From contig JBFWYD010000003.1 in NCBI GenBank assembly GCA_050186825.1, positions 124,001 to 188,000 of the forward strand: a stretch of DNA of 64,000 bases, read 5' to 3'. Below, one piece after another: positions 10,330 through 18,932 of the stretch (the stretch's first letter is position 1; every line of letters begins with the position of its first letter). Below the pieces are notes generated by a model. It was not told where the DNA came from. It worked only from the letters and a program-made list of their open reading frames with translations, and searched no databases. The translations under genes and the position numbers were made by a program. Source of the DNA: NORP233 sp050186825. Its GTDB lineage: Bacteria; Planctomycetota; J058.

Positions 10330-11295
10330 TCAGCCCCCGAGCGACTCGAGGCGCGTCGCGGCCAGGCGCTGGACGGGCCCGGCGGGCCCCGCCGCGAGGG
10401 CGGCCAGCGGGGCGCGCGCGCGCTCGGCGGCCGTACCCCCGAGCAGGAGCTCCGCGGCGTGGAGGCGGAGGTCGGCGGCCAGGGCGGCGTCGTTGGCGAG
10501 GGCGGCGAGCTCGTCGGGGTGGTCGCGCAGGGCGGCGACCGCGTCGTCGTCGGAGCGGGCCAGGGAGACAAGGGCCTCGGTCGCCGCGCGCGCGATCCAG
10601 GTCGGGAGCGTCACGCGCGCGCCGAGCTCGCACAGGGCGCGGGCGCGCTGCAGCCGACGGCCGGGGAGCGGGTCGCGCTGGAGGTCGGCGGCGAGCGCCA
10701 CGCCGAGCTCCGCGTCCCCGCCGGCCCCGCAGGCGTCGGCGAGGAGCTCGTGCAGCGCGGGGTCGTCCTGGGCCCAGAGCGGCGCCAGGCGCGAGAGACC
10801 GGCGGGGCCCGCGAGCTCGCAGAAGCCGCGCAGGGCCTCGTAGCGGACGAGGCTCCGCTCGCGCGTGGCCAGGGTCAGGAGCGCCTCGGCGTCGCCCGCC
10901 GCGAGCGCGCGCTCGCAGGCCGCGATCGCCTCGGGCGTGGGCTCGACGGGGCGCTGCTCGCGCCGTGGCGCGACCTCGCCCCCGGCCTCGGACACAGCCT
11001 CGGGTGCGACCTCGTCCTCGTCGGTCGCGATTGCGCCGGTCGCGCCGTGCCTGGTCGCTCCGCGCGCGGCGCCTTCGTGGGCTCCGACCGCGACGAGGGG
11101 ACCCCGCGCGCCGGCGCGATCGGCCGCGACGGCGCGCGCCGCGGCGGCGCCTCGGCGCCCCGACCCGGGCGCCGCGGCGGCCTCGCCCGACCCCGTGGAC
11201 TGCGCGTCGTCGAGGAGCAGGCGCCCGCTCGCGGCGAGGGCGCCCAGCGCCAGGAGCGCCACTCCGGCCAGTCGGACCCGGCGGGCCCGGCGCAT
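10330..11295 (-). CDS. HEAT-repeat-like exported or membrane-anchored protein
   Basis: The 321-residue protein has a basic N-terminus and one hydrophobic helix (VRLAGVALLALGALAASG), an uncleaved anchor or signal sequence. A low-complexity Ala/Gly/Arg linker follows. From about residue 115 it consists of helical units (ACERALAAGDAEALLTLATR, LRGFCELAGPAGLSRLAPLW, ELLADACGAGGDAELGVALA) that look like HEAT/armadillo repeats. Its ATG overlaps the stop of the heparinase-like gene (ATGA), so the pair is co-transcribed. A scaffolding role is likely but no specific function is recognised. The GTGCTC hairpin H1 lies just beyond its stop. Confidence 0.72.
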   Translation of the reverse strand: MRRARRVRLAGVALLALGALAASGRLLLDDAQSTGSGEAAAAPGSGRRGAAAARAVAADRAGARGPLVAVGAHEGAARGATRHGATGAIATDEDEVAPEAVSEAGGEVAPRREQRPVEPTPEAIAACERALAAGDAEALLTLATRERSLVRYEALRGFCELAGPAGLSRLAPLWAQDDPALHELLADACGAGGDAELGVALAADLQRDPLPGRRLQRARALCELGARVTLPTWIARAATEALVSLARSDDDAVAALRDHPDELAALANDAALAADLRLHAAELLLGGTAAERARAPLAALAAGPAGPVQRLAATRLESLGG

Positions 11296-13529
11296 CAGAA
11301 GCTCACGGCGCCGGGGCCGACGGTCCACAGCACGCTGCGCTGACCGTTCTGGGGGAAGCTCACGATCGTGAGCGCGTGCGTGCTGCGGAAGGCCGCCGTG
11401 CCGCTCGTGGCCGGGACCGCGACCGCGCCGCTCGGGCTGCTCACGATCACGTCCACCGCGCCGCCCGAGGCCACGCGCAGCGCGACCGCGCCGTTCGGCA
11501 GCGCGATCGCCTCGACCTCGGGGGCCGCCGCGCCGGGCGGGGCCGCGGCGATGGCGGTCAGGAAGCGGACCTGGGCCCCGCGCGCCGAGTACTCGATCGC
11601 CTCGTGCCCGTCGGGGCCCTCGCCGATCCAGCTCTCGCGCCGCGAGGTCCGGGCGCTCAGCGCGGCGCTCGCGCTCGCGCCCACGCACACCTGCACCCGG
11701 CCGCGGTTGGTCTCGTAGCGGACCACCGCGCCCGCGCGGGTCAGCGGCCGCTGCTTGGGTGCGCCCGCGTTGGTCTGGACCTGGGTGGTGAAGGTCCGCG
11801 CCTTCTTGCTCGCGCAGCGGTCCTCGACCACGAGGTAGCGCGCGCCGACCAGCGCCACGGTGCGGTCGATGTCGGCCTTGCAGTAGCGGCTGCGCACGGC
11901 GACCGGGCGGACCTCGCCGCGGACCTGGCTGCGCTCGCCCGCCACGATGTGCGTGTCGACCCCGCCCGAGACCCAGGGGCCGAGGCCCAGGAACCAGTGG
12001 TGCGCGGGGCGCGCCGCCTCGCCGTCGACGAGCACCAGCGAGCGGTGCTGGCCCGCGTTGGTCGCCTCGACCTTGGTGAAGCCGTAGTAGCCCGGGTCGA
12101 GGGTGACCACGTCGCCGTGCATCCAGAGCGCGTAGCTGCCGTTGTCGACCGACTCGTGGCCGCCGCCCGCGGTGCGCAGCTCGCCGTGCTGGGCCTGGAC
12201 CAGAACGTGGGCCGCGTCCGCGCCCCAGCCGGTGCGCAGCACCGCGGCGCCCTGGCGGTCGAGGTAGCGGCTGGGCGTCCCGGGCAGCCCGGTCCAGGCA
12301 GCGACGCGCGCCTCGAGCGCGGGGTCGGGGTCGTAGGCGCCGAGCTGGAACAGGGCGCGCCGCCCGCCGAAGCCGGGGAAGCCGCTGTGCTTCAGGTCCC
12401 AGAGCAGGACCTCGCGGTCCGCGTCGCCGCGGGCGCCCTGGCGCAGGCGCGAGAGGAAGTAGGCGGGCCCCGAGTCGTGGAACATCCGCGCGTTGTCGAC
12501 CTGCGGGCGGCGCCCGTCGGGGAGGCGCGTGTCCACGCTCCAGCGCAGGAGCTCGTTCATGAGGTCGGACTGGAGGAAGGGGACGCCGCGCCCCTGGCCC
12601 TGGAAGCGCGCGTAGCTGAAGCAGAAGGGCAGGACCAGGTCGAGCGCGTAGGCGTAGTAGCTCGACCCCTCGGCGAAGGCGCCCTGGCTGGCCTGGCCGC
12701 GCAGGTCGCTGCCGCGCCGGGTGGGGTGCAGGTTCCGCTCGGCCTTCTCGACCCAGCCCGAGGGGCGGTGCCACCACGTGCCGGGCTTCCACCAGCGGTA
12801 GCGGTCGAGGTCGTTGAGCGCGATCGCCGCGATCCCCAGGCCCGAGGCCACGCGCATCGGGTGGTTGCCGTCGTAGGAGTCGATGATCTTCCAGTAGTAG
12901 CGGGCGTCGCTGGCGAGGTCGCTCAGCCGCTCGCGCGACTTCGCGAGCGCGCCGTGCCAGCTCGGCGGCAGCGCCTCGAGCAGGTCGTAGGCCAGGCAGT
13001 GCATGGTGAGGCTGTCGGCCATCACGATCCCGCGGTTCAGCACGCCGAAGCCCCGCCAGCCGGGCCAGTCGTCGTACATGGCCTCGATGATCCGCCGGGC
13101 CTCGGCGGTCTGGGCGCGGCACCAGCCCTCGGGCGTGGCCTCGCCGGGCAGGCGCGGCAGCGGCCGCCAGGCCGGGTCCAGCCCGCGGGTGTAGAGCCAG
13201 GCCACGGCGGTCTTGGCCGCGGCGATCGCGCCGTTCTGGGCCTCCTGGGAGTAGAGCGCCTCCCACTTGTCGCCCTTGCTCTGCCAGCCGGAGCCGCGGT
13301 GGTCCTTGGGCTGGCCGCCCTCGGCCAGGTCGCGCAGGGCGCGGTAGCCGGTGGCCCAGGGGTCCTGCTGGGCGTCGATGCGGGCGACCAGCCGCGCGAT
13401 GTGCGCGGGGTCCCGCCCGTCGAAGGCGAGCCGCGGACGGTGCGTGAGGTCCTCGCGCCAGCGCCCCCCGTCCGCGAGGGCCGGGGCGGCGCAGGTCAGG
13501 AGCACGAGGGCGGTGATGAGCGTGCGCAT
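11295..13529 (-). CDS. Secreted heparinase II/III-like polysaccharide lyase
   Basis: The 744-residue protein begins MRTLITALVLLTCAAPALADGG, a clear Sec signal peptide. The first half is an alpha/alpha toroid (for example FAEGSSYYAYALDLVLPFCF and LLRWSVDTRLPDGRRPQVDN). The second half is the beta-sandwich of heparinase II/III proteins, with RTGWGADAAHVLVQAQ, GGGHESVDNGSYALWMHGD and LDPGYYGFTKVEATNAGQHR. The His in GGHES and the downstream NAGQHRS match conserved positions of the family. It should cleave acidic polysaccharide (heparan-, chondroitin- or alginate-like) in the periplasm or outside the cell; the substrate is unknown. The first start with a good signal peptide was chosen although the frame is open upstream. 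Confidence 0.82.
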   Translation of the reverse strand: MRTLITALVLLTCAAPALADGGRWREDLTHRPRLAFDGRDPAHIARLVARIDAQQDPWATGYRALRDLAEGGQPKDHRGSGWQSKGDKWEALYSQEAQNGAIAAAKTAVAWLYTRGLDPAWRPLPRLPGEATPEGWCRAQTAEARRIIEAMYDDWPGWRGFGVLNRGIVMADSLTMHCLAYDLLEALPPSWHGALAKSRERLSDLASDARYYWKIIDSYDGNHPMRVASGLGIAAIALNDLDRYRWWKPGTWWHRPSGWVEKAERNLHPTRRGSDLRGQASQGAFAEGSSYYAYALDLVLPFCFSYARFQGQGRGVPFLQSDLMNELLRWSVDTRLPDGRRPQVDNARMFHDSGPAYFLSRLRQGARGDADREVLLWDLKHSGFPGFGGRRALFQLGAYDPDPALEARVAAWTGLPGTPSRYLDRQGAAVLRTGWGADAAHVLVQAQHGELRTAGGGHESVDNGSYALWMHGDVVTLDPGYYGFTKVEATNAGQHRSLVLVDGEAARPAHHWFLGLGPWVSGGVDTHIVAGERSQVRGEVRPVAVRSRYCKADIDRTVALVGARYLVVEDRCASKKARTFTTQVQTNAGAPKQRPLTRAGAVVRYETNRGRVQVCVGASASAALSARTSRRESWIGEGPDGHEAIEYSARGAQVRFLTAIAAAPPGAAAPEVEAIALPNGAVALRVASGGAVDVIVSSPSGAVAVPATSGTAAFRSTHALTIVSFPQNGQRSVLWTVGPGAVSF

Positions 13530-13689
13530 GCCTGGGCGATCGCAAGCGCGCGGCCGTCGCAAGCGCTTCAGCCGGCGAGGGCGCCCCCGAGCGGGTGGCG
13601 GAATGCTGGCGAGCAACCTGGGCGCGCGGGACGAAACGCACGGGTCGGGCCAGCGGGTCAGCCGCACGTTCGAAGCTCCAGCGGCATCC

Positions 13690-13803
13690 GTGCTCGTGCT
13701 CGTGCTCGTGATCGTCGACGGAGTCGTACGGAGTCGTGCTCGTGCTCGCGACTACGACGCCGACCACGAGACACGACCACGACTACGAGCACGAGCACGA
13801 GCA
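13690..13803. repeat. GTGCTC/GAGCAC inverted-array element H2
   Basis: A 19-base arm of TGCTCG units at 13691-13709 is exactly complementary to the arm at 13785-13803, with further partial pairing inside. The internal spacer shares GCGACTACGAC with element H1. It lies in the gap between the DUF1285 gene stop (13839) and the heparinase start (13529). The remaining bases 13530-13689 hold no supported gene. Confidence 0.85.
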
Positions 13804-13838
13804 TGAAGGGACCCGATCAGGTCGACCGCGAAGCGCCA

Positions 13839-14327
13839 TTACTCCTCGCGCAGCGGATACCAGCGCTCGCCCAGCCGAAGGGCCACCTGACCGTCGCGCT
13901 CCTCGAGCAAGGGTGCGAGCGCCAGCGCGGCGGACGGGGCCAGGCGGATCCGCCAGGTGCCGTCGCGGCCGAGGGCGTAGAGGGCGCCGTCCGCCCCCGT
14001 CCGCAGGGTCTCGGGGCGCAGCGCCTCCTCCACCCCGCCCGTGAGCTCGAGCACCACGCGGTCGCCCTCGAGCCGCGCGCCGCGGGCGTGGAGCGGGGCG
14101 CCCTCGACGGTGATGTAGACGTAGTGCAGGTCGTTGCGCAGCACGTAGTCACCGGCCGGGGTGCGCTCGACCCAGCGCGCGAAGGCCGCGGCCACGCCGG
14201 GGTGCTCGATGGGCCGCGCCCCGTCGAAGAAGCGCCCCTCGGGGTCGAGGCGCAGCGCCGTGCGGCGCGAGAGCCCCAGCGCCTCGAGCTCCGCGTCGCC
14301 CAGGTGATCGCTGCGGGTCGGCTCCAT
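13839..14327 (-). CDS. DUF1285 family protein
   Basis: The 162-residue protein matches the DUF1285 (COG3816) pattern. Its N-terminal segment has DPEGRFFDGARPIEHPGVAA, then FARWVERTPAGDYVLRNDLH and the conserved YVYITVEGAPLHA. The C-terminal half is a second small beta domain with DGTWRIRLAP. The start overlaps the stop of rsmE by four bases, so it is translated with it. Members are small cytoplasmic proteins of unknown function. No unusual change was noticed. Confidence 0.78.
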   Translation of the reverse strand: MEPTRSDHLGDAELEALGLSRRTALRLDPEGRFFDGARPIEHPGVAAAFARWVERTPAGDYVLRNDLHYVYITVEGAPLHARGARLEGDRVVLELTGGVEEALRPETLRTGADGALYALGRDGTWRIRLAPSAALALAPLLEERDGQVALRLGERWYPLREE

Positions 14328-15070
14328 CAGGACTCCTCGGGCCCCTCGGGCCAGGGCTCGCCGCCGGCGCGCGCGGGCCACAGGGCCTGGACGGCGGCCA
14401 CGGCCGCGGCCGCCGCGGTCTCGATGCGCAGGATCAGCGGCCCGAGCGAGACCGGGCTGGCGACGGCCTTCAGCGCCTCGCGCTCGCGGGGCGTGAAGCC
14501 GCCCTCGGGCCCGACCACCAGCCACAGCTCGGGCACGGGCGCGGGCGGGAGCGCCTCGCGCGGGGGCGGCGCCGCCGCCGTGTCGCAGAACAGGGCGGGC
14601 GCGCCGCCCAGGCGCTCTCCCAGCGCGCCCAGGGCCCAGGGCGGCGCGAAGCGCGGCAGGCGGTCCCGGCGGCACTGCTTGCAGGCCTCGAGCGCCCAGC
14701 GCTCGAGCTTGTCGGGGGACGGCGCGGCGTTGACCCCGCGCTCGCACTCGAGGGGCGCCAGGGCGTCGACCCCGAGCTCGGTCAACACCTCGACCAGCCG
14801 CTGCCCGCGCTTGGGCTTGGGCCAGGCGACCGCCACCCCCACCCGCCACTCGGGCGCGGGGGCGACGCGCCGCGCGTCGAGGCGTACGCGGCTCTCGCGC
14901 CGGCCCACCTCGAGCAGCTCTCCGCGCGCGGCGCCACCGGCGCCGTCGAAGACCTCGACCGCGGCCCCCGCCCGCAGGCGGAGCACCCGGGAGAGATGGG
15001 TGTGCTCCTCGCCTTCGAGGAGGAGCTCCTCGCCTGGCGGAATGGCGGCGTGAAACCGAGGGATCCTCAC
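14327..15070 (-). CDS. rsmE: 16S rRNA (uracil1498-N3)-methyltransferase
   Basis: The 247-residue protein is a SPOUT-class methyltransferase that methylates U1498 of 16S rRNA using S-adenosylmethionine. It starts VRIPRFHAAIPPG, has the N-terminal PUA-like segment with HLSRVLRLRAGAAVEVFDG, and carries the C-terminal trefoil-knot motifs ELWLVVGPEGGFTPRE and SLGPLILRIETAAAAA. CKQCRRDRLP corresponds to the family's conserved Q-x-R region. The GTG at 15070 follows GGAG with seven bases of spacing and gives the usual family length; a longer reading to 15160 adds only a basic extension. It is first in a pair with the DUF1285 gene. Confidence 0.92.
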   Translation of the reverse strand: MRIPRFHAAIPPGEELLLEGEEHTHLSRVLRLRAGAAVEVFDGAGGAARGELLEVGRRESRVRLDARRVAPAPEWRVGVAVAWPKPKRGQRLVEVLTELGVDALAPLECERGVNAAPSPDKLERWALEACKQCRRDRLPRFAPPWALGALGERLGGAPALFCDTAAAPPPREALPPAPVPELWLVVGPEGGFTPREREALKAVASPVSLGPLILRIETAAAAAVAAVQALWPARAGGEPWPEGPEES

Positions 15071-15158
15071 CAAGTCGCTCCAATCGGCCAGACGGGCTCG
15101 CCGTCGCGTTTCCGTGTCACGTCCCTGATCTGGACGCGGCACCGAGCGTTTACGTCGC

Positions 15159-15184
15159 ACGATCGTCCCGCGATGGACGATCGT
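15159..15184. promoter_or_regulatory. Palindrome in divergent intergenic region
   Basis: ACGATCGTCC, a six-base spacer, and GGACGATCGT form a perfect 10-base dyad between the divergent rsmE and phospholipase-D-like genes. It could be an operator, but no regulator gene is adjacent. The rest of 15071-15283 shows no clear promoter. Confidence 0.35.
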
Positions 15185-15283
15185 CGCATTCCGTCAGGAA
15201 ACAACTCGCAATCACACCGCGAGTAAGGGAGGGTAAAGCGTAGGGCGTGGGGCTTGCTCTGGCAGCCCCGCGGAGAGTGACTC

Positions 15284-16969
15284 ATGCGAACGGTCGGCTA
15301 CCTATTCCCCATCCTGCTCCTCCTGTCCGCGCCTGCCCTGGCCCAGCCCGACGACGGCAAGCGCCCGAACGGGATGACCGAGAAGGAGTACCAGCAGAAG
15401 AAGGCGGAGATCAAGGCCCGGATCGATCGCCTCGAGACCGAGTACGCCCGCTACGCCGCCGACGCCACCGGCTTCGAGGGCGTGTGGAGGGTCAGCGGGA
15501 GCCGCACCTACTCGCGGCGCGGCGGCGACAAGCTCCAGGTCCAGGACTACGAGGGCGAGCTCTGGATCACCCGCGAGGACGGCGACTTCGTGGTCGAGGG
15601 CAAGGTCCGGCTCAAGGGCCGCAACTCCGGGAAGTGGGAGGGCGCCGGCGCCCTCGACGGCGACGCCCTCGAGGAGGACTACGAGTCCACGGTCGGCGGC
15701 AAGGGCACGGCCCGCTACACGCTGAAGCCCGACGGCAGCCTCGAGATCGCCTGGGCCAGCGAGCAGCGCGGGGGCCCGACCAAGCCCGAGGCCAAGGGCC
15801 AGGGCACCGCGGTCCGCGCGCTGCCGATCGCCCGCGAGGAGCTGGAGAAGCAGCTCTTCGAGGCCAACCACGAGCTGCAGTTCCTGCGCTACCCGCGCCC
15901 CGAGCCGACGAAGTACGAGTCCCGCAGCGGCAACTTCGAGATGCGCTTCACCCCCACGGTCGAGTACGACCCGAACGGCGTCGAGAACTACGTGATCGGC
16001 CTGATCGGCCAGGCCACCAAGACCATCGACCTCTGCGTGTTCGAGTTCTCGCTGCCGCGCGTCGCCCGGGCCCTGGTCAAGGCCAACAAGGAGCGCGGCG
16101 TCCGCGTGCGGATGGTCTTCGACGACCGCGAGGAGGAGCAGGAGGCCGTCAAGATCCTGCACGACAACGGGATCGAGGCGAAGAGCGATCAGCGCTCGGC
16201 CTACATGCACAACAAGTTCATGGTGATCGACGCCGAGGACGCGGACAAGGCGCTGGTCTGGACGGGCTCGACCAACATCAGCCCGGGCGGGATCTACGTG
16301 GCCGACAACCACTCGCTCCTGTTCAAGAACCAGACCGTGGCCAAGACCTACACCACCGAGTTCGAGGAGATGTTCGTCGACGGCTCCTTCGGCCCGAAGT
16401 CGCCCCAGAACACCAGCCACGACTGGGTCCGGATCGACCAGTACACCAAGGTCCAGGTCTACTTCGCCCCTGAGGACGGGGCCATGGACCGCCTGATCGA
16501 GGCCGTGCGCAGCGCCAAGAAGTCGATCAAGATCATCGCCTTCGCCTTCACCTCGACCAAGCTGTTCCAGGCGGTCACGGAGCGGATGAAGGACGGGGTC
16601 AAGGTCGAGGCGATCTTCGAGTCGCGCCACGCCGGCTGGAAGGACATCAAGATCGGCCCGCTCAACGCGGCCGGCGCCACGGTCCGCTTCGACGTGAACC
16701 CCGATGCCCTGCACCACAAGGTGATCGTGATCGACGAGAAGCTGGTCTGCACCGGCTCCTTCAACTTCTCGGACAGCGCCGACCGCGAGAACGACGAGAA
16801 CATGCTCGTCCTCGACGGCCGCGCGGCCGCGCGGGCCTTCGTCCGCGAGCTGGACGCGCTGATGTCGACCACCGACCCCAGCGACCCCCGGATCGCGACC
16901 TCTGGCATGCCGGACAAGAACGACCGCGACGGGATCATGGACATGCTCAAGGGGCTGAACGGCAACTAG
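15284..16969 (+). CDS. Secreted phospholipase-D-family protein with N-terminal beta domain
   Basis: The 561-residue protein begins with signal peptide MRTVGYLFPILLLLSAPALA. A short coiled segment is followed at about residues 65-170 by a beta-rich domain (GFEGVWRVSGSRTYSRR, LQVQDYEGELWITREDGDF). Two PLD half-sites follow: MHNKFMVIDAED with GSTN near residue 306, and HHKVIVIDEKL with GSFNFSDSADREN near residue 476. Both keep His and Lys of the HKD motif, so a catalytic dimer-like fold in one chain is expected, acting on phosphodiesters (phospholipid or nucleic acid) outside the cytoplasm. A second PLD protein follows in the same direction, separated by a terminator. The substrate is unknown. 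Confidence 0.88.
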   Translation: MRTVGYLFPILLLLSAPALAQPDDGKRPNGMTEKEYQQKKAEIKARIDRLETEYARYAADATGFEGVWRVSGSRTYSRRGGDKLQVQDYEGELWITREDGDFVVEGKVRLKGRNSGKWEGAGALDGDALEEDYESTVGGKGTARYTLKPDGSLEIAWASEQRGGPTKPEAKGQGTAVRALPIAREELEKQLFEANHELQFLRYPRPEPTKYESRSGNFEMRFTPTVEYDPNGVENYVIGLIGQATKTIDLCVFEFSLPRVARALVKANKERGVRVRMVFDDREEEQEAVKILHDNGIEAKSDQRSAYMHNKFMVIDAEDADKALVWTGSTNISPGGIYVADNHSLLFKNQTVAKTYTTEFEEMFVDGSFGPKSPQNTSHDWVRIDQYTKVQVYFAPEDGAMDRLIEAVRSAKKSIKIIAFAFTSTKLFQAVTERMKDGVKVEAIFESRHAGWKDIKIGPLNAAGATVRFDVNPDALHHKVIVIDEKLVCTGSFNFSDSADRENDENMLVLDGRAAARAFVRELDALMSTTDPSDPRIATSGMPDKNDRDGIMDMLKGLNGN

Positions 16970-16991
16970 CCGACTCCGCCGAGCGTCCCTC

Positions 16992-17019
16992 CGAGAGCCG
17001 CGCAGCAGCGCGGCTCTCG
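16992..17019 (+). terminator. Rho-independent terminator after first PLD gene
   Basis: CGAGAGCCGCGC, loop AGCA, and GCGCGGCTCTCG form a perfect 12-bp stem 22 bases after the stop, followed by TCGTTTCC. The U-tract is weak, as is usual at this GC content. Confidence 0.75.
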
Positions 17020-17212
17020 TCGTTTCCGGAGTCCCGCTCCGCCCCAGATGCGCGTCATCCGCCGGGATCTGGGCCCGTCCAGAGGGGACGAATCGCCGAG
17101 CCCTCTGCGCGGCCGAGGGTTGGGCACCGGCCTGGAGCTTGCGACAGCGAGGGCCAAGAACCTGCGGAGACGCGCGATCCACGCCGTCCGCGACACGAAC
17201 CGAGAGAGACCC

Positions 17213-18673
17213 ATGACCCACCACCTGACGCGCAGCAGCGGCCTGGCCCTGGCCCTGCTCCTGGCGCTCGGGCTGCACGCCCCGGCGCAGGCCCAGTACA
17301 CCCCCCAGGCCTACTTCTCCCCCAACGGCGGCGGCGCCGACGCGACCGCGGAGCTGATCGACAAGGCCACGGCCACGCTCGACGTGGGCATGTACAGCAT
17401 CTCGACCAGCGGCCCGATCTGGGAGGCGCTCAAGCGCGCGATCGGGCGCGGCGTGGTCGTGCGCGTGGTCCTCGACGGCGCGACCTCGGCCAACAAGAGC
17501 AAGGCCCAGGCGCTCGAGAACCTGGGCGCGCACGTGTTCGGCGTCAGCCGCACCATGCACCAGAAGTTCGCGCTGGTCGACGCGGGGATCTGGTACCGCC
17601 GCAAGCTGGTCAACGGCAGCGCCAACTGGTCGTCCGGCGCCGAGACCCGCTACAGCGAGAACACCGTCGTCTACGGCAGCCACTACCACCTCTTCTACGC
17701 CTTCCAGCAGGAGTTCAACCGGCTGCTCGCCGACGCGCAGCCCGTGAGCGCCAACGCGGGCGCCCACCAGCAGCCCGTCTCGCTGAGCGCGCCCAGCAGC
17801 AAGGTCAAGCGCTACGAGCGGGCCGTGTTCACCAGCCAGAACTCGGGCAGCTCGACCGTGGTCGCCGACGAGATCATCGCGCTGATGCAGCAGGCCCAGA
17901 ACTCGATCGAGATCGACGTGGCCCACTTCAACTCGCGCGCGATCGCCGACGCCCTGATCGCGATCCACAAGGCCAAGCCCCAGGTCCGGATCGAGGTCCT
18001 GGTCGACCTGGGCGAATACGCCGACAGCAAGTCGCGGGCGCGCGACCTGGAGAAGGGCGGGATCCCGGTCCGCTACAAGACCTACTCGCTGGCCTGGGTC
18101 CACCCCCGCAGCCAGCTCCAGCACCACAAGACGATCCTCGTGGACGGCCGTGACCTGATCACCGGCAGCTACAACTGGTCGGACACGGCCGAGAACAGCA
18201 ACTACGAGAACATCATCGTGATCCAGGGCCACGTCAGCCGGAACAAGCCGCTGGCGGCCGTCTTCGAGGCCGAGCACCGCCGGCTGTGGGACCAGAACCG
18301 CGACCTCTACGCGCCCTTCCTCCAGGCCCTGCGCAGCCAGCCCGGCGACCCCGACTACCGCCGCTACGTGCCGATCCACTTCGACACCAACTACCACCAG
18401 GGACCTATGGCGCTGACCCGCAGCGAGCTCCAGAAGATCCGCAGCGCGGCCTGGTCGGCGGGCGTGTTCAACCGCCAGCCCGACGGCAAGCCGAACTCGC
18501 AGTTCAGCTACCTCGATAAGGAGACCAAGGACGTGTTCAAGGGCACGCCTTCGGGCAGCTTCCTGCCGAACGTGAACGCCTCGACGGTCAACGGCCTGAC
18601 CAACGCGCTGACCAACAGCAACGGCAACGGGGCCAACAACGGGGGCAACGACGAGGTCGACCCGGCCGACTGA
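17213..18673 (+). CDS. Secreted phospholipase-D-family protein
   Basis: The 486-residue protein has a signal peptide (GLALALLLALGLHAPAQAQ) and two PLD half-domains. The first site is MHQKFALVDAG with NGSANWSSGAE near residue 115, and the second HHKTILVDGRD with GSYNWSDTAENSNYEN near residue 303. Both HxK signatures are intact. The opening AYFSPNGGGADATAELIDKA resembles bacterial Nuc/PLD-like endonucleases and cardiolipin-synthase relatives. The C-terminal 100 residues include a Gln/Asn-rich segment ending NGNGANNGGNDEVDPAD, probably disordered. The ATG at 17213 gives the signal peptide directly, though the frame is open upstream. It is probably a recent duplicate in function, not in sequence, of the gene before it. 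Confidence 0.87.
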   Translation: MTHHLTRSSGLALALLLALGLHAPAQAQYTPQAYFSPNGGGADATAELIDKATATLDVGMYSISTSGPIWEALKRAIGRGVVVRVVLDGATSANKSKAQALENLGAHVFGVSRTMHQKFALVDAGIWYRRKLVNGSANWSSGAETRYSENTVVYGSHYHLFYAFQQEFNRLLADAQPVSANAGAHQQPVSLSAPSSKVKRYERAVFTSQNSGSSTVVADEIIALMQQAQNSIEIDVAHFNSRAIADALIAIHKAKPQVRIEVLVDLGEYADSKSRARDLEKGGIPVRYKTYSLAWVHPRSQLQHHKTILVDGRDLITGSYNWSDTAENSNYENIIVIQGHVSRNKPLAAVFEAEHRRLWDQNRDLYAPFLQALRSQPGDPDYRRYVPIHFDTNYHQGPMALTRSELQKIRSAAWSAGVFNRQPDGKPNSQFSYLDKETKDVFKGTPSGSFLPNVNASTVNGLTNALTNSNGNGANNGGNDEVDPAD

Positions 18674-18700
18674 GAGCCCGCGAGCGCGACTCCAAGCGAC

Positions 18701-18725
18701 CACGGCCGCCCTCGGGGCGGCCGTG
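18701..18725. terminator. GC-rich hairpin terminator
   Basis: CACGGCCGCCC, loop TCG, and GGGCGGCCGTG form an 11-bp perfect stem 27 bases after the PLD stop, in the convergent gap to the coiled-coil gene. It could serve both strands. Confidence 0.65.
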
Positions 18726-18754
18726 TCCGTGCTCGCGAGGGCCGACGAAGGCGA

Positions 18755-18925
18755 GTGAGTCAGCGCAGAGATCGCAGAGGCACGCAGAGGGCACCCGCTC
18801 GGGCGAAGGCGCGACTGCGAGTCCGGAGGCGCGGCCTCGGACTCGATCTCGGTCTCGGTCTCGGACTCGGTCTCGGACTCGGACTCGGACTCGGACTCGG
18901 TCCGACTCGGACTTCGGACTCGGTC
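18755..18925. repeat. Composite intergenic repeat: CGCAGAG tract plus (CTCGGA/CTCGGT)n
   Basis: The left part reads GTCAGCGCAGAGATCGCAGA and continues with more CGCAGAG units. About 50 bases later a (CTCGGA/CTCGGT)n array covers roughly 18835-18925. It lies between convergent genes and has no coding signal. The same two modules recur at 22190-22490, 49570-50360 and elsewhere. Confidence 0.8.
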
Positions 18926-18932
18926 TCGAGGC

